Below are positions 22,308 to 34,900 of a stretch of 64,000 bases of DNA, piece by piece. Numbering within the stretch: the first letter of the stretch is position 1; every line of letters starts with the position of its first letter. The stretch comes from Cunninghamia lanceolata (lineage: Eukaryota; Streptophyta; Pinopsida; Cupressales; Cupressaceae). The notes beneath the pieces are model-generated. The model did not search any database and was not told the origin of the DNA. It saw nothing but the letters and a program-made list of their open reading frames with translations. The translations under genes and the position numbers were made by a program. The stretch is taken from the NCBI GenBank assembly GCA_027924645.1, contig BSBN01000254.1, forward strand, positions 16,252,501 to 16,316,500, written 5' to 3'.

Positions 22308-22720
22308 TAGTTCTTGGTACTTGTACCTATCTTAAGGTCTGATATTTGTTGTGTGAGGCTCTCAAGTTGTTTTCTCATTTCTTCTGTAGGAGCATTTTGA
22401 TCTATGGGTCTCTTTCCTCTATCATTTGCACTTGGGTCTATAGTATTCCTTTCTCTTTCATTTGCATGTGGGTCTGTGTCATTCTTTCCCCTTTCATGAT
22501 CATTGTCTATATTTTCCATGATTGAGCTTATATCAAAGTCTGTGGGGAGTTTAATTTTGAGACTAGCAAGGTGATAGAAATACTTATGGGGGTCTTCATG
22601 GAGTGCCTTCTCTATTAGGCATTGGAATTTCTGATTTTGGATGTTTTCCTGATAATCTTTGTAAGAGATATCTTCGTCACTATCGTGAGGTGTGACGATG
22701 CAGTTGGAGGAGCTAGCCAT
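22308..22720 (-). pseudogene. G1 gag, N-terminal part
   Basis: The ATG at 22720-22718 opens a frame beginning MASSSNCIVTPHDSDED. It continues with a segment rich in Asp, Asn and Arg, then EEMRKQLESLTQQISDLKIG, a short coiled coil. The frame reaches the C1 target site and resumes at 15154 in the same phase, where the gag core follows. This is the only stretch of G1 gag without a stop. It sets the start of the polyprotein and shows the leader lies at 22721-27518. Confidence 0.85.
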
Positions 22721-23245
22721 TTCAAGTTGCTTCTTGTACTAAGATCTGGTAAGGACCATATAAGGTGACATGGGATGGAGTGGACTAGGATTAGAAATTT
22801 TGGCCAGGTGCCGACTGAGACTATTGTGAATAGGATATCTAGAACAAGACTTGGACAAAGGACTTTCTCACTCAATGACTTCAAGTAAGATGGTTGACAC
22901 AAGACGGTAGCCACTAGTAAGGGTAGTCGATACCTGTCTTACTATGTATGGACTAGTCATGCAACAAGACTACTAGTAGAGTTCTGTGACCTACTAGGCT
23001 CACATGAATCCACAAAGGATACAAAAAAGGGACCTATGTCGAACTGATATCGAATAAACTAACTTTGGGACAAGGAGGACTGTGAAAGAAGGTGAATGGT
23101 ATGATTGACAGAAGAACGATACTTGGGTGAAATGGATGAAGACTGACCACAAGGTTGAACTTGATCTTTGAATGTGAAGCTAGGCTAAAAAGGGCACTCC
23201 AAACAAGTAGAATTATTTCCTTAAAAATAGTGCAAGTACTCACTA

Positions 23246-23422
23246 TCGTGGATGCACCGAAACATATGCGCAGCAGAAATGAACATGTGCACAGGAAGTC
23301 AACACAAATGCACCACACTGGTAAAGTATGGATGCGCAGCAATAGTCAACAAATGCACAGCAACTCTAAATAGATGCACCGCTAGTCGACACAAATGCGG
23401 AGGAATATAAAATGGATGCACA
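23246..23422 (-). repeat. CGGTGCAT motif array, G1 leader, gag-proximal
   Basis: On the plus strand this reads as repeated ATGCACCG, ATGCGCAG and ATGCACAG words every 15 to 30 bp. On the G1 coding strand it is therefore CGGTGCAT, CTGCGCAT and CTGTGCAT. It starts about 525 bp upstream of the gag ATG. Confidence 0.7.
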
Positions 23423-23739
23423 GCTCTGACTTTTTCTCAACATTTTTTGCAAAATTTTGAAATTTTCTATTGTTTTTGGTATTTTTCATTGGAAACAAGC
23501 TCCTTGATCTGATTTTATGAATTAACAGCAAGAAAACACAGCAAGCACAAAGAATATTTTATAGTTTTTTACTTTTTTAGTGGTTTTTCTGACTCTATTT
23601 TGGACTAATAGGAACTGTTGGTGCCTGCATGAGCAGTCAGTTTTCAAGCATATAAACATGCAGGCACCTTCCCAAAAAATCCAAAAAAGTTCTAAGTCTT
23701 TGGGCCTCCTCAGCATATTTTAACATCAGCATCATATTT

Positions 23740-24360
23740 TCTTTGGAGGAGGTCATCATCATCATGTTTCCAGACATCACCCTGATGTTGCCTACGAGGG
23801 TCATCATATTTCTGTCAGCATGATCTTTCGCTGGGGTGATATTCTAACATCGGGTGATCTTACTTAAGATCATCCTGATGATGTTGCTGCAAAGTCCTAA
23901 GTATGATCCGATCTTCATTGGGGTCATCATATTTGAACATCAGGTGATCTTAGTCAAGATCATCCTGATGTTGTTTTATCACTTCATGTTCGTTGTTTTA
24001 TCACCTTGATGATGCTGACGTCATTCTTATGTCAGGGTGATATCCATTTTTCTACCTGTCTGCATCATGATATTTTCGAAGGGAGATATTCGCCTGTCAG
24101 CTTCATGCATTGTCCAATGGGGGTGATCATTTCAAATATCAGTCACATATTCATATATCACCCCGATCTTATAGTGGAGCTACAGTGCAGCATGATATGT
24201 GTGCATCAGGATGATATTTCCAAATATCCGGTTATCTTCCGAATATCATCCTAATGCCGATGTATGGTGACTTCATCAAGGTCCGGGGGGGTCATATTTC
24301 TAATACTGATCATCTTGTGGAGATCCCCCGATATTTGCAAACATGATGATGACATCATCA
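23740..24360. repeat. Hairpin-rich GATCATCCTGATG block in the G1 leader
   Basis: Many GGTGATC, ATCATCCTGATG and CATCAGG words occur on both strands. Two are near-perfect palindromes: 23846-23885 (AACATC...GATGTT with TGATCTTA/TAAGATCA inside) and 23936-23972 (AACATCAGG...CCTGATGTT with GATCTT/AAGATC inside and one bulged base). Confidence 0.7.
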
Positions 24361-24379
24361 GGATTTTGAAGGCATCAGC

Positions 24380-24790
24380 GAGACCATGGGCATCGGCAAA
24401 GGAGTTTTGTGCTGGCCCGATGGTCTATCTCTAGCCGATGGAGGAGCAGTGTGTAACTGGCAAAGTAGGCATCGGTGTAACATTTGAGATCAGCAAGGGA
24501 GATTTTGGTTGCTCCGATGGTGTAGGTCACACTGACGGAGGTGGTAATCAGTATGACAGTGTGTGTCGGCAGGAGGAATTTCATGTTGGCCGACGGTGTT
24601 GGTCTGGCCGATGGCGAACATGCTGTCAGGGAGACATTTGCTATCGATGAAGGTTTGAAGGGCTGGCCCGATGGTCTATCTCTGGCCAATGAGGGGGTGT
24701 GCTATGTAGGAGTCGGTGTGACAAATGAGGTCGGCAGGAGATTTTTGGAGTGAACCGATGGTTTGTGTCACGGCGATGGGTTTTGACGAA
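24380..24790. repeat. CCGATGG/CATCGGC block, about 250-bp imperfect tandem repeat
   Basis: GCTGGCCCGATGGTCTATCT at 24412 recurs at 24662, and diverged copies of the following sequence track it for over 100 bp, so the block is a roughly 250-bp duplication. Within it CCGATGG, CATCGGC and GTCGGC words occur every 20 to 40 bp. Confidence 0.65.
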
Positions 24791-26676
24791 AGGCATGTGT
24801 GTCAAGCGCAGCAAAAGCGCTCGACACTTAGTTTGCATGCGGCTATGTTTATAAAGCACTAGTGTGTTCTCCTCACCATGCATGTGGGACTATTCTTTTT
24901 CCACAATTTGAACATGCGATGTGTTTTGGCGGGAAACTTCTGTTCGACTGTTGCGACGATTTTCAAGCGGCCGCGGGTGGTTGAGACCCTTAATGGCGAC
25001 AGTGCAGGGATGTGGACAATGGTACACATGGTCAGGTCGCCCAATTTTTGATTGAAGACTTCCAGATAGTGGCGTGTGGCTCGAGGTTCCTCTGTCTATT
25101 GCTGTAATAAATTTTGAGCGCCATTCCTTGGAAGGACTGTATCTGGCAGATTTTGTAATAGCCATGTAATTATTTGCTGTAGTACACTTTCTGGCTGATA
25201 TAAGCAGGAAGTGTTACTCATTTCTAGGTTGTTGAAAACTGGACATTTTGGCTCTGTAATAAGATACAACTGGTTTTGGTTGCTCTATGCAGAAAACTTG
25301 TGAGTTTATGTATCTCCTGTTGTACGATTTTGCATGAATCCACTGATTTCATGGTTAATCTTATATGAATAATGCTATGTTTGCATGTGTTATGCTGATT
25401 CTATCTCCAGTGTTGCATGTATCTTTCTTCTGAGTCCAGGTATTCAAGGAATGTCTGAGATTCTAGAACATAGAATTCCTGTGTTGAATGTTTAATCTTT
25501 TAACTTCTGCTCAAGGGGTAGATTAAATTATTTTTAGATTGAATATTGGGAAGGGTATACTGCAATAGGGATGCCATAAGTATCGACAGCTTAACATTCT
25601 GTATTGGGAGATACCTGTAAGGCAGGTATCATGTGTATCCCCCTGAAATCTAGTTTTAGCTATTCATGCTGATCATTCACAGGTGTATGTCTACCGACTC
25701 CAAGCCCTGGATAGGCACTAATCTAGCTCTGTGTTGAGGTTATACACCAGGTCCAGGTTTGCATCCAAACACCATTTCAAACCATCTCATCCTTCCACCT
25801 GTTAGTTGTAGGATTAGAAGTAGGAACCCTTGCATGCTCTCATACCTAACCAGACATATATGTCCAAGAACGTTGCCCACCTTGTGATCTATCATACAGA
25901 TCTTGGTCCATACATGAGAGTATTCTGCCTGTTGTTGTCAAGTTAAATCCTTCTGTCATTGAGCTAGTCAAGGTTATACTTTTATCAAGTAGGGAAACCC
26001 CCCTTGGTGCGGCAGAACCAGAAATGAAGGGGAGGAGCTCACGCAACCTCCTGTATTCAGTTGGCTGAATCTGCCTATGCATTAGAACTGGCAAACCCTA
26101 ATGCTGATTCAGAAGAAAAACCAACAGGAACAAAAGTAAGCACAAAGATCCTAGGCTAGAAATGGATTACAAGGGTTTTTGGCCATTAGAACAAGAGGTG
26201 TTTAATTCAGGCAATTGTTCAAGTGGTTACACATGTGGCAGCACTACTCTCCGTTATAGAGTCTCCCAGCCTCAAAGGGTTGCGCCTTAGAGGGTTTTGG
26301 GGGAGGTTGGCCGTCGGTGTAACATAGCAACACTTGTTACAGGAGGTTTTCACTTCAAGCACTTTTATTTTAAGTGGATTGGTAGGGCTTGGCTTCTAGC
26401 CTATTTCCACTCAGGGTCGTTCCCACTTGGACAAGCATGCATCCAAGGGCAGGCCCCTCCTAAAGGTTAAACAAATGCAATAACAAGTCTAGCACTTTGA
26501 TCACCCAGTAAAGGGGAGAGCATAAGCCTATTGTCATTCGTCAAGCACAGAAGACACTGATTAATCCAACCTAGTTAAAAGTAAAAAAAAATAAATGGGC
26601 TAATCTACTTGGGCAAGCACAAAACTTTGAAGTGATTTTAGCAAGATAGCATTGGTTCAGTTTTTATCCCAAAAAG

Positions 26677-26900
26677 CAATGATGAGTTTAGTTTTAATCC
26701 ACATAGCACGAATAGTTAACTTTGAAATTTTGCACAATCGATATAGCAGTGGTTCAATTTTAACCTAGAAATCAATGGTGAGTTTAGTTTTAATCCACGT
26801 AGCATAAATAGTTAACTTTGAAATTTTGGTCAATCGATATAGTAGTGGTTCAATTTTTTAACCCAGAAATCAATGATGAATTTAGTTTTAATACCAGATA
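26677..26900. repeat. Tandem repeat, period about 97 bp, in the G1 leader
   Basis: Units start at 26677, 26773 and 26871 with CAATGATGAGTTTAGTTTTA or close variants. The first two are complete and the third is partial. Confidence 0.85.
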
Positions 26901-27179
26901 GCAATAACTTAGAAAAGATAGCAATGTTGCAATGTAAGACAACAATGGTCTAGTTACTTCTTTCCTAATTAAAGCTATATGAGGGTTTGAATGAATATCA
27001 GTTTTACTATCCCTTTAGAAAGTGAAGTGTGAACTATCAAAATGGAACTATATGCAACTAAACCCAAACCTATCCTACAAAACAGCTCCAGAGAACACCT
27101 GCGAAGATGTTAGCATTAGCAAACCTTCTTAGAAAAGCACTAAAAACATTGCCCACTATAGAAGTGTAGCTTCAGTGAC

Positions 27180-27440
27180 TAAATGCGCAGAAATAGTCAA
27201 TAGAAGCGCAGCAAGAACAAATGCACCGTAACAGTGTGCAAAGTGTAGTATTAAGGAACAGATGCACCGTATAAACAAATGCACCGTAACAGTGAGCAAA
27301 AGCGCAGCCAAAAAGATTAGAAGCGCAGGAATAATATATGCAGCTCAGAAATGGGTATATGCACCGTAACAGTGTTTAAATGTGCCGTAGGATTATATGC
27401 ACCAGAACAAAGGATAGAAGCACCGTGGAAATGTTCAAAT
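27180..27440 (-). repeat. CGGTGCAT motif array, G1 leader, LTR-proximal
   Basis: Repeated AAATGCACCGTAACAGTG and AAGCGCAG words on the plus strand, hence CGGTGCATTT and CTGCGCTT on the G1 coding strand. The array lies about 80 bp from the primer-binding site. Confidence 0.75.
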
Positions 27441-27518
27441 GTGCTGAATTAGCCTGTACGTGACCTGTATGGAACCTGTCTTCAAAAAAGCTCAGATTTT
27501 GATGAGATAAAGGGGCAA

Positions 27519-27538
27519 GGGCCCCATGGTGGGTGCCA
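27519..27538 (-). other. G1 primer-binding site
   Basis: Read on the minus strand, TGGCACCCACCATGGGGCCC begins four T after the 5' LTR. It has the TGGC(A/G)CCCACC form used by several Tat elements. I do not assign the primer tRNA. Confidence 0.7.
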
Positions 27539-27542
27539 AAAA

Positions 27543-28556
27543 TGTTAGGGTAAAATGCAGATTAATCAACTTAACGATAATAAATCCAAACATCAATAGA
27601 ATAATGAAACTAAGAAAGATTGAATGAAATAGAGCAATGAATAACACAATGCAAACCTTCCCTGAATCAAAGCTTCTATCGTTTGCCTATTAAAATCGTC
27701 CTTCCTGATATGAAGTAGGCCATCAGTGAGTGCACTTCTTTTGCTATGTTGTAGGATGTCGGTAGTAAATGGCTGTGATAATGAATATGCCAAGAAGATG
27801 AGCTTCGAAGCAACAATGGTGATCTCAAGCAAATAGTATTGGGGTGCCAAAGGTGTGCTGGTGAATTTCTACAAAGTAACAATATGAATAGCCTGGATCA
27901 TTAGAATGGAAGAATGAGGTTCCATTAATAGACTCAGAATAATGAGAATGAATGGTTGAGAAGAAGTGTGATGATCAATGGTTGAAAATGGTTGAGGAAT
28001 GTGCAACCAGTAGAAATATGACAAGTGTCTCATCTCCATCATGAAAGAGGGGATTTGACAACATTGATTGGAGAGTTAACTCCTTTAACTGATCAATTAA
28101 CAAACTTGATTAGTCAGTTGGAAGAATGGATTATGGAATTGACTGAATTGATTGAGGAATTAACTCAATTGACTAGTTAGTGAACACTTTTGATTGATTA
28201 GTTAACTAACTTTGATTAGAGAAGAAATAGGACATGTGGGTGAGGGATAATTAGGTAATTAAATATTTAAAATATTTAATTACATGTGCAACAGGGTGAG
28301 GTGGAAAGGTGAGGTGGATTTTTGAAATTAGAACTTAGGATAGGAGGATTTAGATTGATTAAATAATTTAGGATTATTTAATTATGTGAGACATTAGAAG
28401 AATTTAGGGAATTTAATTAAATTAATTAATTTTATTTAATTATGGAATAGTGAACCGATTAAATAAATTTAGAATATTTATTTAATTGATAGAAGAATGG
28501 AATAAATATTTAGAATATTTATTTAGAATGAATCATGTCATTTTTAGGCGTATACA
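27543..28556 (-). repeat. G1 5' LTR
   Basis: A 1,014-bp direct repeat of 2497-3497 with TG...CA ends, followed on the plus strand by the target duplication GATGG (28557-28561). Confidence 0.93.
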
Positions 28557-29299
28557 GATGGTAACCAAAAGAAAGATGAAAAGTTGGAGCTTGTGTATAC
28601 AAATGTATGGGGACCGACTCAAGTATCTTTTCTTGGTGGCTCTCGGTATTATGTTACATTCATTGATGATGCAACTAGGAAGGTTTGGATTTATTTCCTC
28701 AGGCAGAAATATGATGTATTTGAAACATTTAAGAAATGGAGAAGTTTCGTTGAGAATGAGACATGTAAAAGATTAAAATGTCTCTAATCTAATAATGGTG
28801 GTGAGTATTGCAGTAGATAATTTGAGGATTATTATTCTTTTAATGGAATTCATAGGTAAAAAATGGTTCCATGGACTCCACAAGAAAATAGAGTGGTTGA
28901 GCGCATGAATAGGACAATAATGGAGCGTGCAAGGACCATGAGATTAAATGTTAGGCTGCCTTTAAACATGTGGGTAGAGGCTATCAATACCATTATATAT
29001 TTAATTAATAGAGGTCCTTCAGTTCCTTTGGGCTGTGGTATTCTAGAGGAAGCATGGACACGTAAGAAGGTGAGTTATTCTTTTCTCAAAGCCTTTAGAT
29101 GTGAAGCATTTGCACATGTAGATTATGAAAATAGAACCAAGCTAGATGTAAAATCAAAAAAGTTTACTTTCATTAGATATGGCATTGATCAATTTGGTTA
29201 TAATCTTTGGGATTTCAAAAATCAAAAAATTGTGAGGAGGGATGTTATACTCAATGAGAAGGTGTTGTACAAAGATCAGTTCCAATAGCATGAGAAGAA
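28557..29299 (+). pseudogene. C-O Copia integrase, right fragment
   Basis: This continues the polyprotein cut at 2496. It reads ELVYTNVWGPTQVSFLGGSR and FIDDATRKVWIYFL (first Asp region), then LKCL, a stop, and SNNGGEYCS, where the usual SDNGGEY aspartate is Asn. The segment PWTPQENRVVERMNRTIME carries the catalytic Glu. The C-terminal part (28863-29288) continues through NTIIYLINRGPS and the KLDVKSKKFTFIRYG motif. At least three stops occur, and the D-to-N change would abolish catalysis. The first five bases are also the right copy of the G1 target duplication. Confidence 0.9.
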
Positions 29300-30260
29300 A
29301 GAAAAGGATTATGTGGTGCTGGATGATACTCTAAATAGTGATGTTCCAGTGGTTCCTCATACTCTGCAATAGCAAAAAGAAATACTACAAACTCCAGTGA
29401 ATGTTAGATATTCAACAAGGCTAAGTAGATGTCCTAAAAGGTTTTCTCCCTCTTTGTATTCTATTTTGTTAATAGATGTTGGTGAACCGGAAGGGTATGA
29501 TGAAGCTATGTAGGTGGATACAAAGGTTTAGTGGGAGCTTGCAATGAAAGAAGAAATGGACTCCTTGCTGAAAAATCAAACCTTAGAATTATGTAAGTTG
29601 CTTGAAGGTAAAAAGACTTTACCAAACAAATGGGTTTATAGGCTAAAAGAGGAAGCTAGAGGTAAGAACAAATTTAAAGCCAGGTTAGTTGTAAAAGGAT
29701 TTGCAAAGAAAAAGGGCATTGATTTTGATGAGATTTTTTCTCCGGTTGTTAAGATGACTTCTATTCATACTGTTTTAAGTATTGTGGCTACGAAAGATTT
29801 GCATTTGGAACAACTAGATGCAAAAACTGCCTTTCTCCATGGTGATTTGGAGGAGGAGATATATATGGAACAACCCCAAGGATTTGAGGTTACAGGTAAG
29901 GAGAAATTGGTGTGCAGATTGAAGAAGAGTCTATATGTCTTGAAACAAGCACCTTGGCAATGGTATTTGAAATTTCATAGTTTTATGGCTAAGCAAGGGT
30001 ATAGTCAGTGTAATTCTAACCATTGTGTTTATTTTAAGAGGTTGGGTAATGACAGATATTTTATTTTATGTTTATATGTTGATGACATGCTTGTATCAGG
30101 GTCTAACATGGGTCACATAAGTGAGTTAAAACAATAGTTAGCAAAATCATTTGCTATGAAGGATTTGGGGGCAGCAAAATAAGTCCTTGGTATGAAAATT
30201 TGCGGAGATAGGAAGAAAAAAAAATTGACTCTATCTTAGGCTGATTATGTTGAAAAGGTG
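29300..30260 (+). pseudogene. C-O Copia reverse transcriptase
   Basis: A RVT_2 domain. After a variable linker it reads KEEMDSLLKNQTLELCKLLE, NKWVYRLKEEARGKNKFKAR, IDFDEIFSPVVKMTSI, LEQLDAKTAFLHGDLEEEIY, YVLKQAPWQWYLKF and the intact active-site box LCLYVDDMLVSG (about 30068-30103). The main stretch 29544-30137 is free of stops. TAG interrupts the frame near 30136, and further stops follow around 30180 and 30236. The sequence is clearly different from C1 and C3, so C-O belongs to another Copia lineage. Confidence 0.9.
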
Positions 30261-31036
30261 TTGTAGAGATTCTATATGGAGAATGCAAAAGCTGTCAGCA
30301 CACCTTTGCCTAGTAATTTAAAATTGACTAAGGAGATGTGTCCAAAGACAGAAGAGGAGGAAGAAAAAATGTCCAAGGTACCATATGCTTCAGTTGTAGG
30401 AAGTTTATTGTATGCCATGGTATGCAAGAGACCAGATATTGCACATGCTATAGGAGTCGTAAGCAAGTATATGAGTAATCCTAAATTAGAGCATTGGAAT
30501 GTGGTAAAATTGATTCTCAGATATTTGAGAGGTACATCCAATAAACGCTTATGTTTTGGGGACTCTAATACTGATTTGGTAGGTTATGTAGACTTAAATT
30601 TTCCAGGGGATATTGATACTAGGCAGAGTACTATCAGTTATGTCTTTACTGTAGGTGGGAGAATGGTGAGTTCGATCTCATGGTTGCAAAAGGTGGTTGC
30701 TTTATCCACCACAGAGGTAGAGTATGTAGCTACAACAGAGGCAAGCAAGAAGATGATATGGCTACAATCTTTCATGGAAGAATTGGGTAAACAATAGGCT
30801 AATAATTATTTGTTTATGGATAGCTAGAGTGCCATACATCTTGGACAGAATTTTACCTTGCATTCAAAGACCAAACACATATGGTTGAGGTATCACTTCA
30901 TTTGATCGGTGTTGGATGATGGATAGTTACAGCTGGAAAAGATACATATAGATGAAAATCTAGCGGATATGTTTACAAAGGTAGTGAAAAGGGAGAATTT
31001 GAGCTCCTCTTCAACTTCAGTTGGTCTTCAAGACTA
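30261..31036 (+). pseudogene. C-O Copia RNase H and pol end
   Basis: One open frame (30276-30797) contains VPYASVVGSLLYAMVCKRPD, YVDLNFPGDIDTRQSTISYV (first catalytic region, with Asp-Asn for the usual D-x-D/A) and ALSTTEVEYVATTEASKK. After a stop at 30795 come the CDNQSAI-like segment, with a further stop, and TLHSKTKHIWLRYHF, then ENLADMFTK. The frame fades near 31036, about 130 bp before the 3' LTR. Confidence 0.85.
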
Positions 31037-31170
31037 AAAACAACAAAAACATAACAATAGAGTCTAGGGTGCTTATTTCCAGTGGGAGCTATAGGGTCAG
31101 TGGTGTTACGATTAGTCTCCAAGTGGTAGATGATATGGTGTGGAGTTTGATCAGTCTCCAAGTGGGAGAT

Positions 31171-31730
31171 TGTTGTTATATGGAGCCTAATCAGACTCAG
31201 AGGTTAAATTTACCCCATTTTTATTGGTGCAGTTTCCCCCCAAATTATTTAACAAGTTCAAGGGGTAGCGCCACTTGTGGGGGTTTGGGGAAGCACCCCT
31301 TTGCATGGTCCAGGGGTTAAAGGGTTTTTTATTATTTTAATAAAGGCGTTGGGAGTTATTTTTCTATTGGCCAACATAAAAAAAACCCTATTTTTGTAAT
31401 TGACATAAGGCTTGATAAAAGCATCAAAGGGTTAGGGTTCCGTTGATGTATTGTAGCAGTTTGCAATGGTATTGAGTTATAGGGATTGTTGGTTGTAATT
31501 GGTTTTGATTTACTAGATAATAATATTGGACTCTCTATTGGTGGATGTAGCCCAAGTTTGCATGAACTATGTGTTAAAACTTGTATCTCACTGTTATTAT
31601 TTCTATGTATTTTCATCCCTCTGTTTAATCTTTATTTTCATTTAATTGATATCTTCTATCGGCTAACCCTAGCAAAAGCATCACAATTATGACTAACGAA
31701 TAAAGATTAAGACTTACTCTAGTTCTAACA
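31171..31730 (+). repeat. C-O 3' LTR (right edge tentative)
   Basis: It starts TGTTGTTATATGG directly after AAGTGGGAGAT (31160-31170), the usual plant Copia polypurine tract. The right edge is placed at TTCTAACA because it pairs with the TGTT start. The partner 5' LTR is outside the window, so the edge cannot be checked by alignment. Confidence 0.65.
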
Positions 31731-31939
31731 AAACCTCTAATGTGAATGTGTGCATGTGTTTTCTGAGGTCACAATGATCATTGTATTCATGTTATCTATC
31801 ACCCTGGAACTGGTGATACTCACCCTCCTCATCCGAGAGGGGAAAACATTACCCATACATCCACCTTAGTTGCACAATTGTAGTTATTCCATTACATCAT
31901 TTAACCATATGCATAATGTAACATCCCTACTAAAATATT
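31731..31939. repeat. Extra chromovirus LTR fragment
   Basis: This interval resembles the inner part of the G2 LTR at about 34780-34985, including CATCCACCTTAGTT and CATTACATCAT. It lies outside the G2 LTR edge, so it looks like a fragment of a second, related LTR next to G2. Confidence 0.5.
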
Positions 31940-34900
31940 AGATAAACTTAAACATAATTAAGCAAATATTCACACTCTTTTTTATATATAAATAAAGAGA
32001 AATATCCATAATCAATATTTTACATTTGCAATATCCAAGTACAATATACATATTTCAAAACAAGGTCACTTTGCATGTGACTAAAAAATTGCACATATAA
32101 CAACTTGTCATTTTCTTACGACTTAAAATTTTATCAATATCATTTACAGAATAAGAAATGTATTCTTGTTCATAAGTCTTCGGTAGTCAATTATAGGAGA
32201 GAGAGAGAGAGAGAGCATCACCCTAGTGCTTTTCTTCTAACCACAAACTGGTGGTACCCCACTCACCTTCATTTCTGGAAGTGTCCCTTCACTTCACGAG
32301 GGCAATAGATAATGAGAATCAATTGATTCCATATGCCATCTGAGAGCTAGTTATGTGTCCTAGCTAATGACAAATAGGTTTACAACTCTAGTCTAGCTGT
32401 AGGTATGTATGACCCATTCTGATTGTTCCACTAGTTGGAATAATGTGAACTGACAATGCAAGCAATGACTATTGCATTACTTTAGCCAAAATTTGATATA
32501 TATAAATAGTCATATGTTCACTCACTCTTTTCTCGACTTGGAGACAACATTCTTATTAATCATTTATTTTCTTTATACATAACAACTCTCTTGGTCTTGC
32601 TTATACCACATTAGTCATAATGACATATATAGTCTTATCTACAAGTCATTATTGACAAGTCTAGGGTGAGAGCTTAGATAAATAGTGTAAAGATATATTG
32701 AGTCCCTCTATGAAAACTTCCAATCATGGGTCTATGACATCTTGTCATCTACTCAATGACTTTCTCACCTAATCCCATGCTCATCCAAAGACATCTACAC
32801 ATACAAGGTTGACTTTTAAGACATATAGGTTATCAAATAAAGACACTATCTATTTGAATAAATATTCAACTCATAATTTGATAATAATAAGCTATAAATG
32901 TGTAATCATACAAATTAAATACTTTTGTTTATGTACATCAAAGAGAGAATTCAAAATATCATGATAGTCTAAACCTTGACTTTTTGTTGGCATAAAGAGT
33001 GTTTCTCAAGCCATTCTTGTGGCTATACTTGGCATAAAATAGGTAAAATAATAAATCTAATGTCATGTTTTCCTTCACTATGACTTTGTCTTTTATACTA
33101 TCTTTTTCAGCTTTCAAAACCCACTATCAATACTCTTAATCCACTACAAGTTAAAGAATTATACTTTACAAAAGACCTTCTCTTAGGTTCTTCAATAATT
33201 TGTTGCTGACCCTTTTTAGGTTACTAAACCTAAACTTGGTTTTCAATAAATGGTCGATCTCTTCCAAGACTTGACTTACACTTTCACCATCAGCCTCTAT
33301 GTTGTAACACATTGGGCCTAAGTATAAAACATAGTTAACCTAAATATATTAACTCAGTTGACTTGAAAATAATATTAGAGTTGACCTCTATATGTTATGA
33401 CAGTCAACCCCAATATACCATTATAATTGGCCTTATTAAACCATTACAATCAGCCTTATTATACCATTACAGTTAGCCTTATTATGCCATTACAATCAGC
33501 CTTATTATGGTATTATAGTTGACCTGAATATATTGACACATTTAGCCTAACATAATGAACAAATAGTTAGACTTATATAGTCGACTATTACAACAATATT
33601 CGGCCATCAGACTTAATCACCCAACCTTATTATATATCATAACTCTTGGCCATATAACATACTCAGTTAGCCATCAAACATAGCACTTGGCCATATAACA
33701 TACTCAGTCGGCTATTAAACATAGCACTTGGCCATATACCATACTCAGTCAACCATTAAACATAGCACTTGGCCATTATATACTCAACCAATCATTAATC
33801 AACTATTTTGATCACACAGTCCTATGACTATTACTATCATTCTAGTATATTTTTTATAATCAATAAGGAATATGCTATGGAATTATAGAGATATACAACT
33901 CTCTTATCCTGAGACATTGTTCTCATAAACATTCTCTTAAGATATTTATATCAATACAGAGAATAAACACATCTTTTGAGTAATTCATCTCTATCTCTAA
34001 CGAGATACGATACTTATCCATATAGGTGTAATACTCAGTTGAGGACAAACAACAATAGAGTCTCTACATAAAACTACTTGCAATTTCAACAGACGTAAAG
34101 AAATGTCAAAATATACATATCATGACTTTCAGTGGTATAGTGATGAACATAGCAATTCTATGCTACAAGAAGCACATTGTCAAAGTTTTATTGTCTTCTA
34201 CGTTCCTCTTCCTACTCTCTTTCCTTCAAGGCTTTCCAAAGTATTCTCTCTTCCTTCTCCAAAACATACTCCATTCCTTTTTTTAAAGCCATCCCTCCAT
34301 ATTATGGGTGCATCATTAAAGCACCACTATGCACCTCTCTCCATATCTTGTGGCTCTCTCTTCATGCAAAAAATAGTGGAGAGTGTGGAGAGTATGGAGC
34401 TGCTACTACTCCCATTCTCAAGCATCTAGGTAGTTCACTCAAAAGAAGTAGGAGACTTTTACCATACCTAACATAATTATTGACTATAACAATAATAATA
34501 ATAATAATGACTTTCTAGATAGAAATATCATACTTATGTAATAGATATCAATATTACATACTTTTGAACACTAAATGTGTTCATCTAAAGTATAATTATC
34601 GATGGACAATTATCACAAGTTGACTAGGATCTTGACAACAAAATTTAAACATGTTTAGTCGATTTATACACATCAACTTGTCATCAAAAGGCATAAACCA
34701 ATTTTATATCATACAATGAAAAGGATTTAATCTTCGTCTTAACAATGACATAATTTGGCAAGAGAAAACATAATCTATCTACTAAGTATATGTGTGAGTT
34801 TCTAGATGGCATAAGGATCATTGCATTCATGTGATCTAGTATCATCTCCATGGTGATACTCTCTCTCCTCATATCAGAGGGAAAAATAACACTATCCCTA

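Larger units (their letters stand above)
22721..27518 (-). other. G1 5' leader, 4.8 kb, non-coding with several repeat blocks
   Basis: No coding frame is convincing. From gag outward there is a CGGTGCAT-type array (23246-23422), a CATCCTGATG hairpin block (23740-24360), a CCGATGG/CATCGGC block (24380-24790), plain sequence (24800-26600), a ~97-bp tandem repeat (26677-26900) and a second CGGTGCAT-type array (27180-27440). Very long leaders with tandem repeats are known from Ogre and other Tat elements. Splicing of the leader is possible but not shown. Confidence 0.7.
2497..28556 (-). mobile_element. G1: 26-kb Tat-type Ty3/Gypsy element, containing a nested Copia
   Basis: This is a complete LTR-to-LTR element read on the minus strand. 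The LTRs (27543-28556 and 2497-3497) are direct repeats starting TG and ending CA. They are flanked by a perfect 5-bp target duplication GATGG at 2492-2496 and 28557-28561. In element order it has 5' LTR, primer-binding site, a 4.8-kb leader, gag, protease, reverse transcriptase, two RNase H domains, integrase, and a 5-kb 3' region holding an antisense PMD gene. The second, archaeal-type RNase H and the antisense ORF point to the Tat lineage. Without the nested C1 and its extra TAGTT copy the element is about 18.9 kb. Stops and frameshifts throughout make it defective. Confidence 0.93.

Noticed and set aside
24375..25165. Several short frames on both strands in the G1 leader
   Set aside because: They overlap the CCGATGG tandem block, differ between its two units and have no start context or domain.
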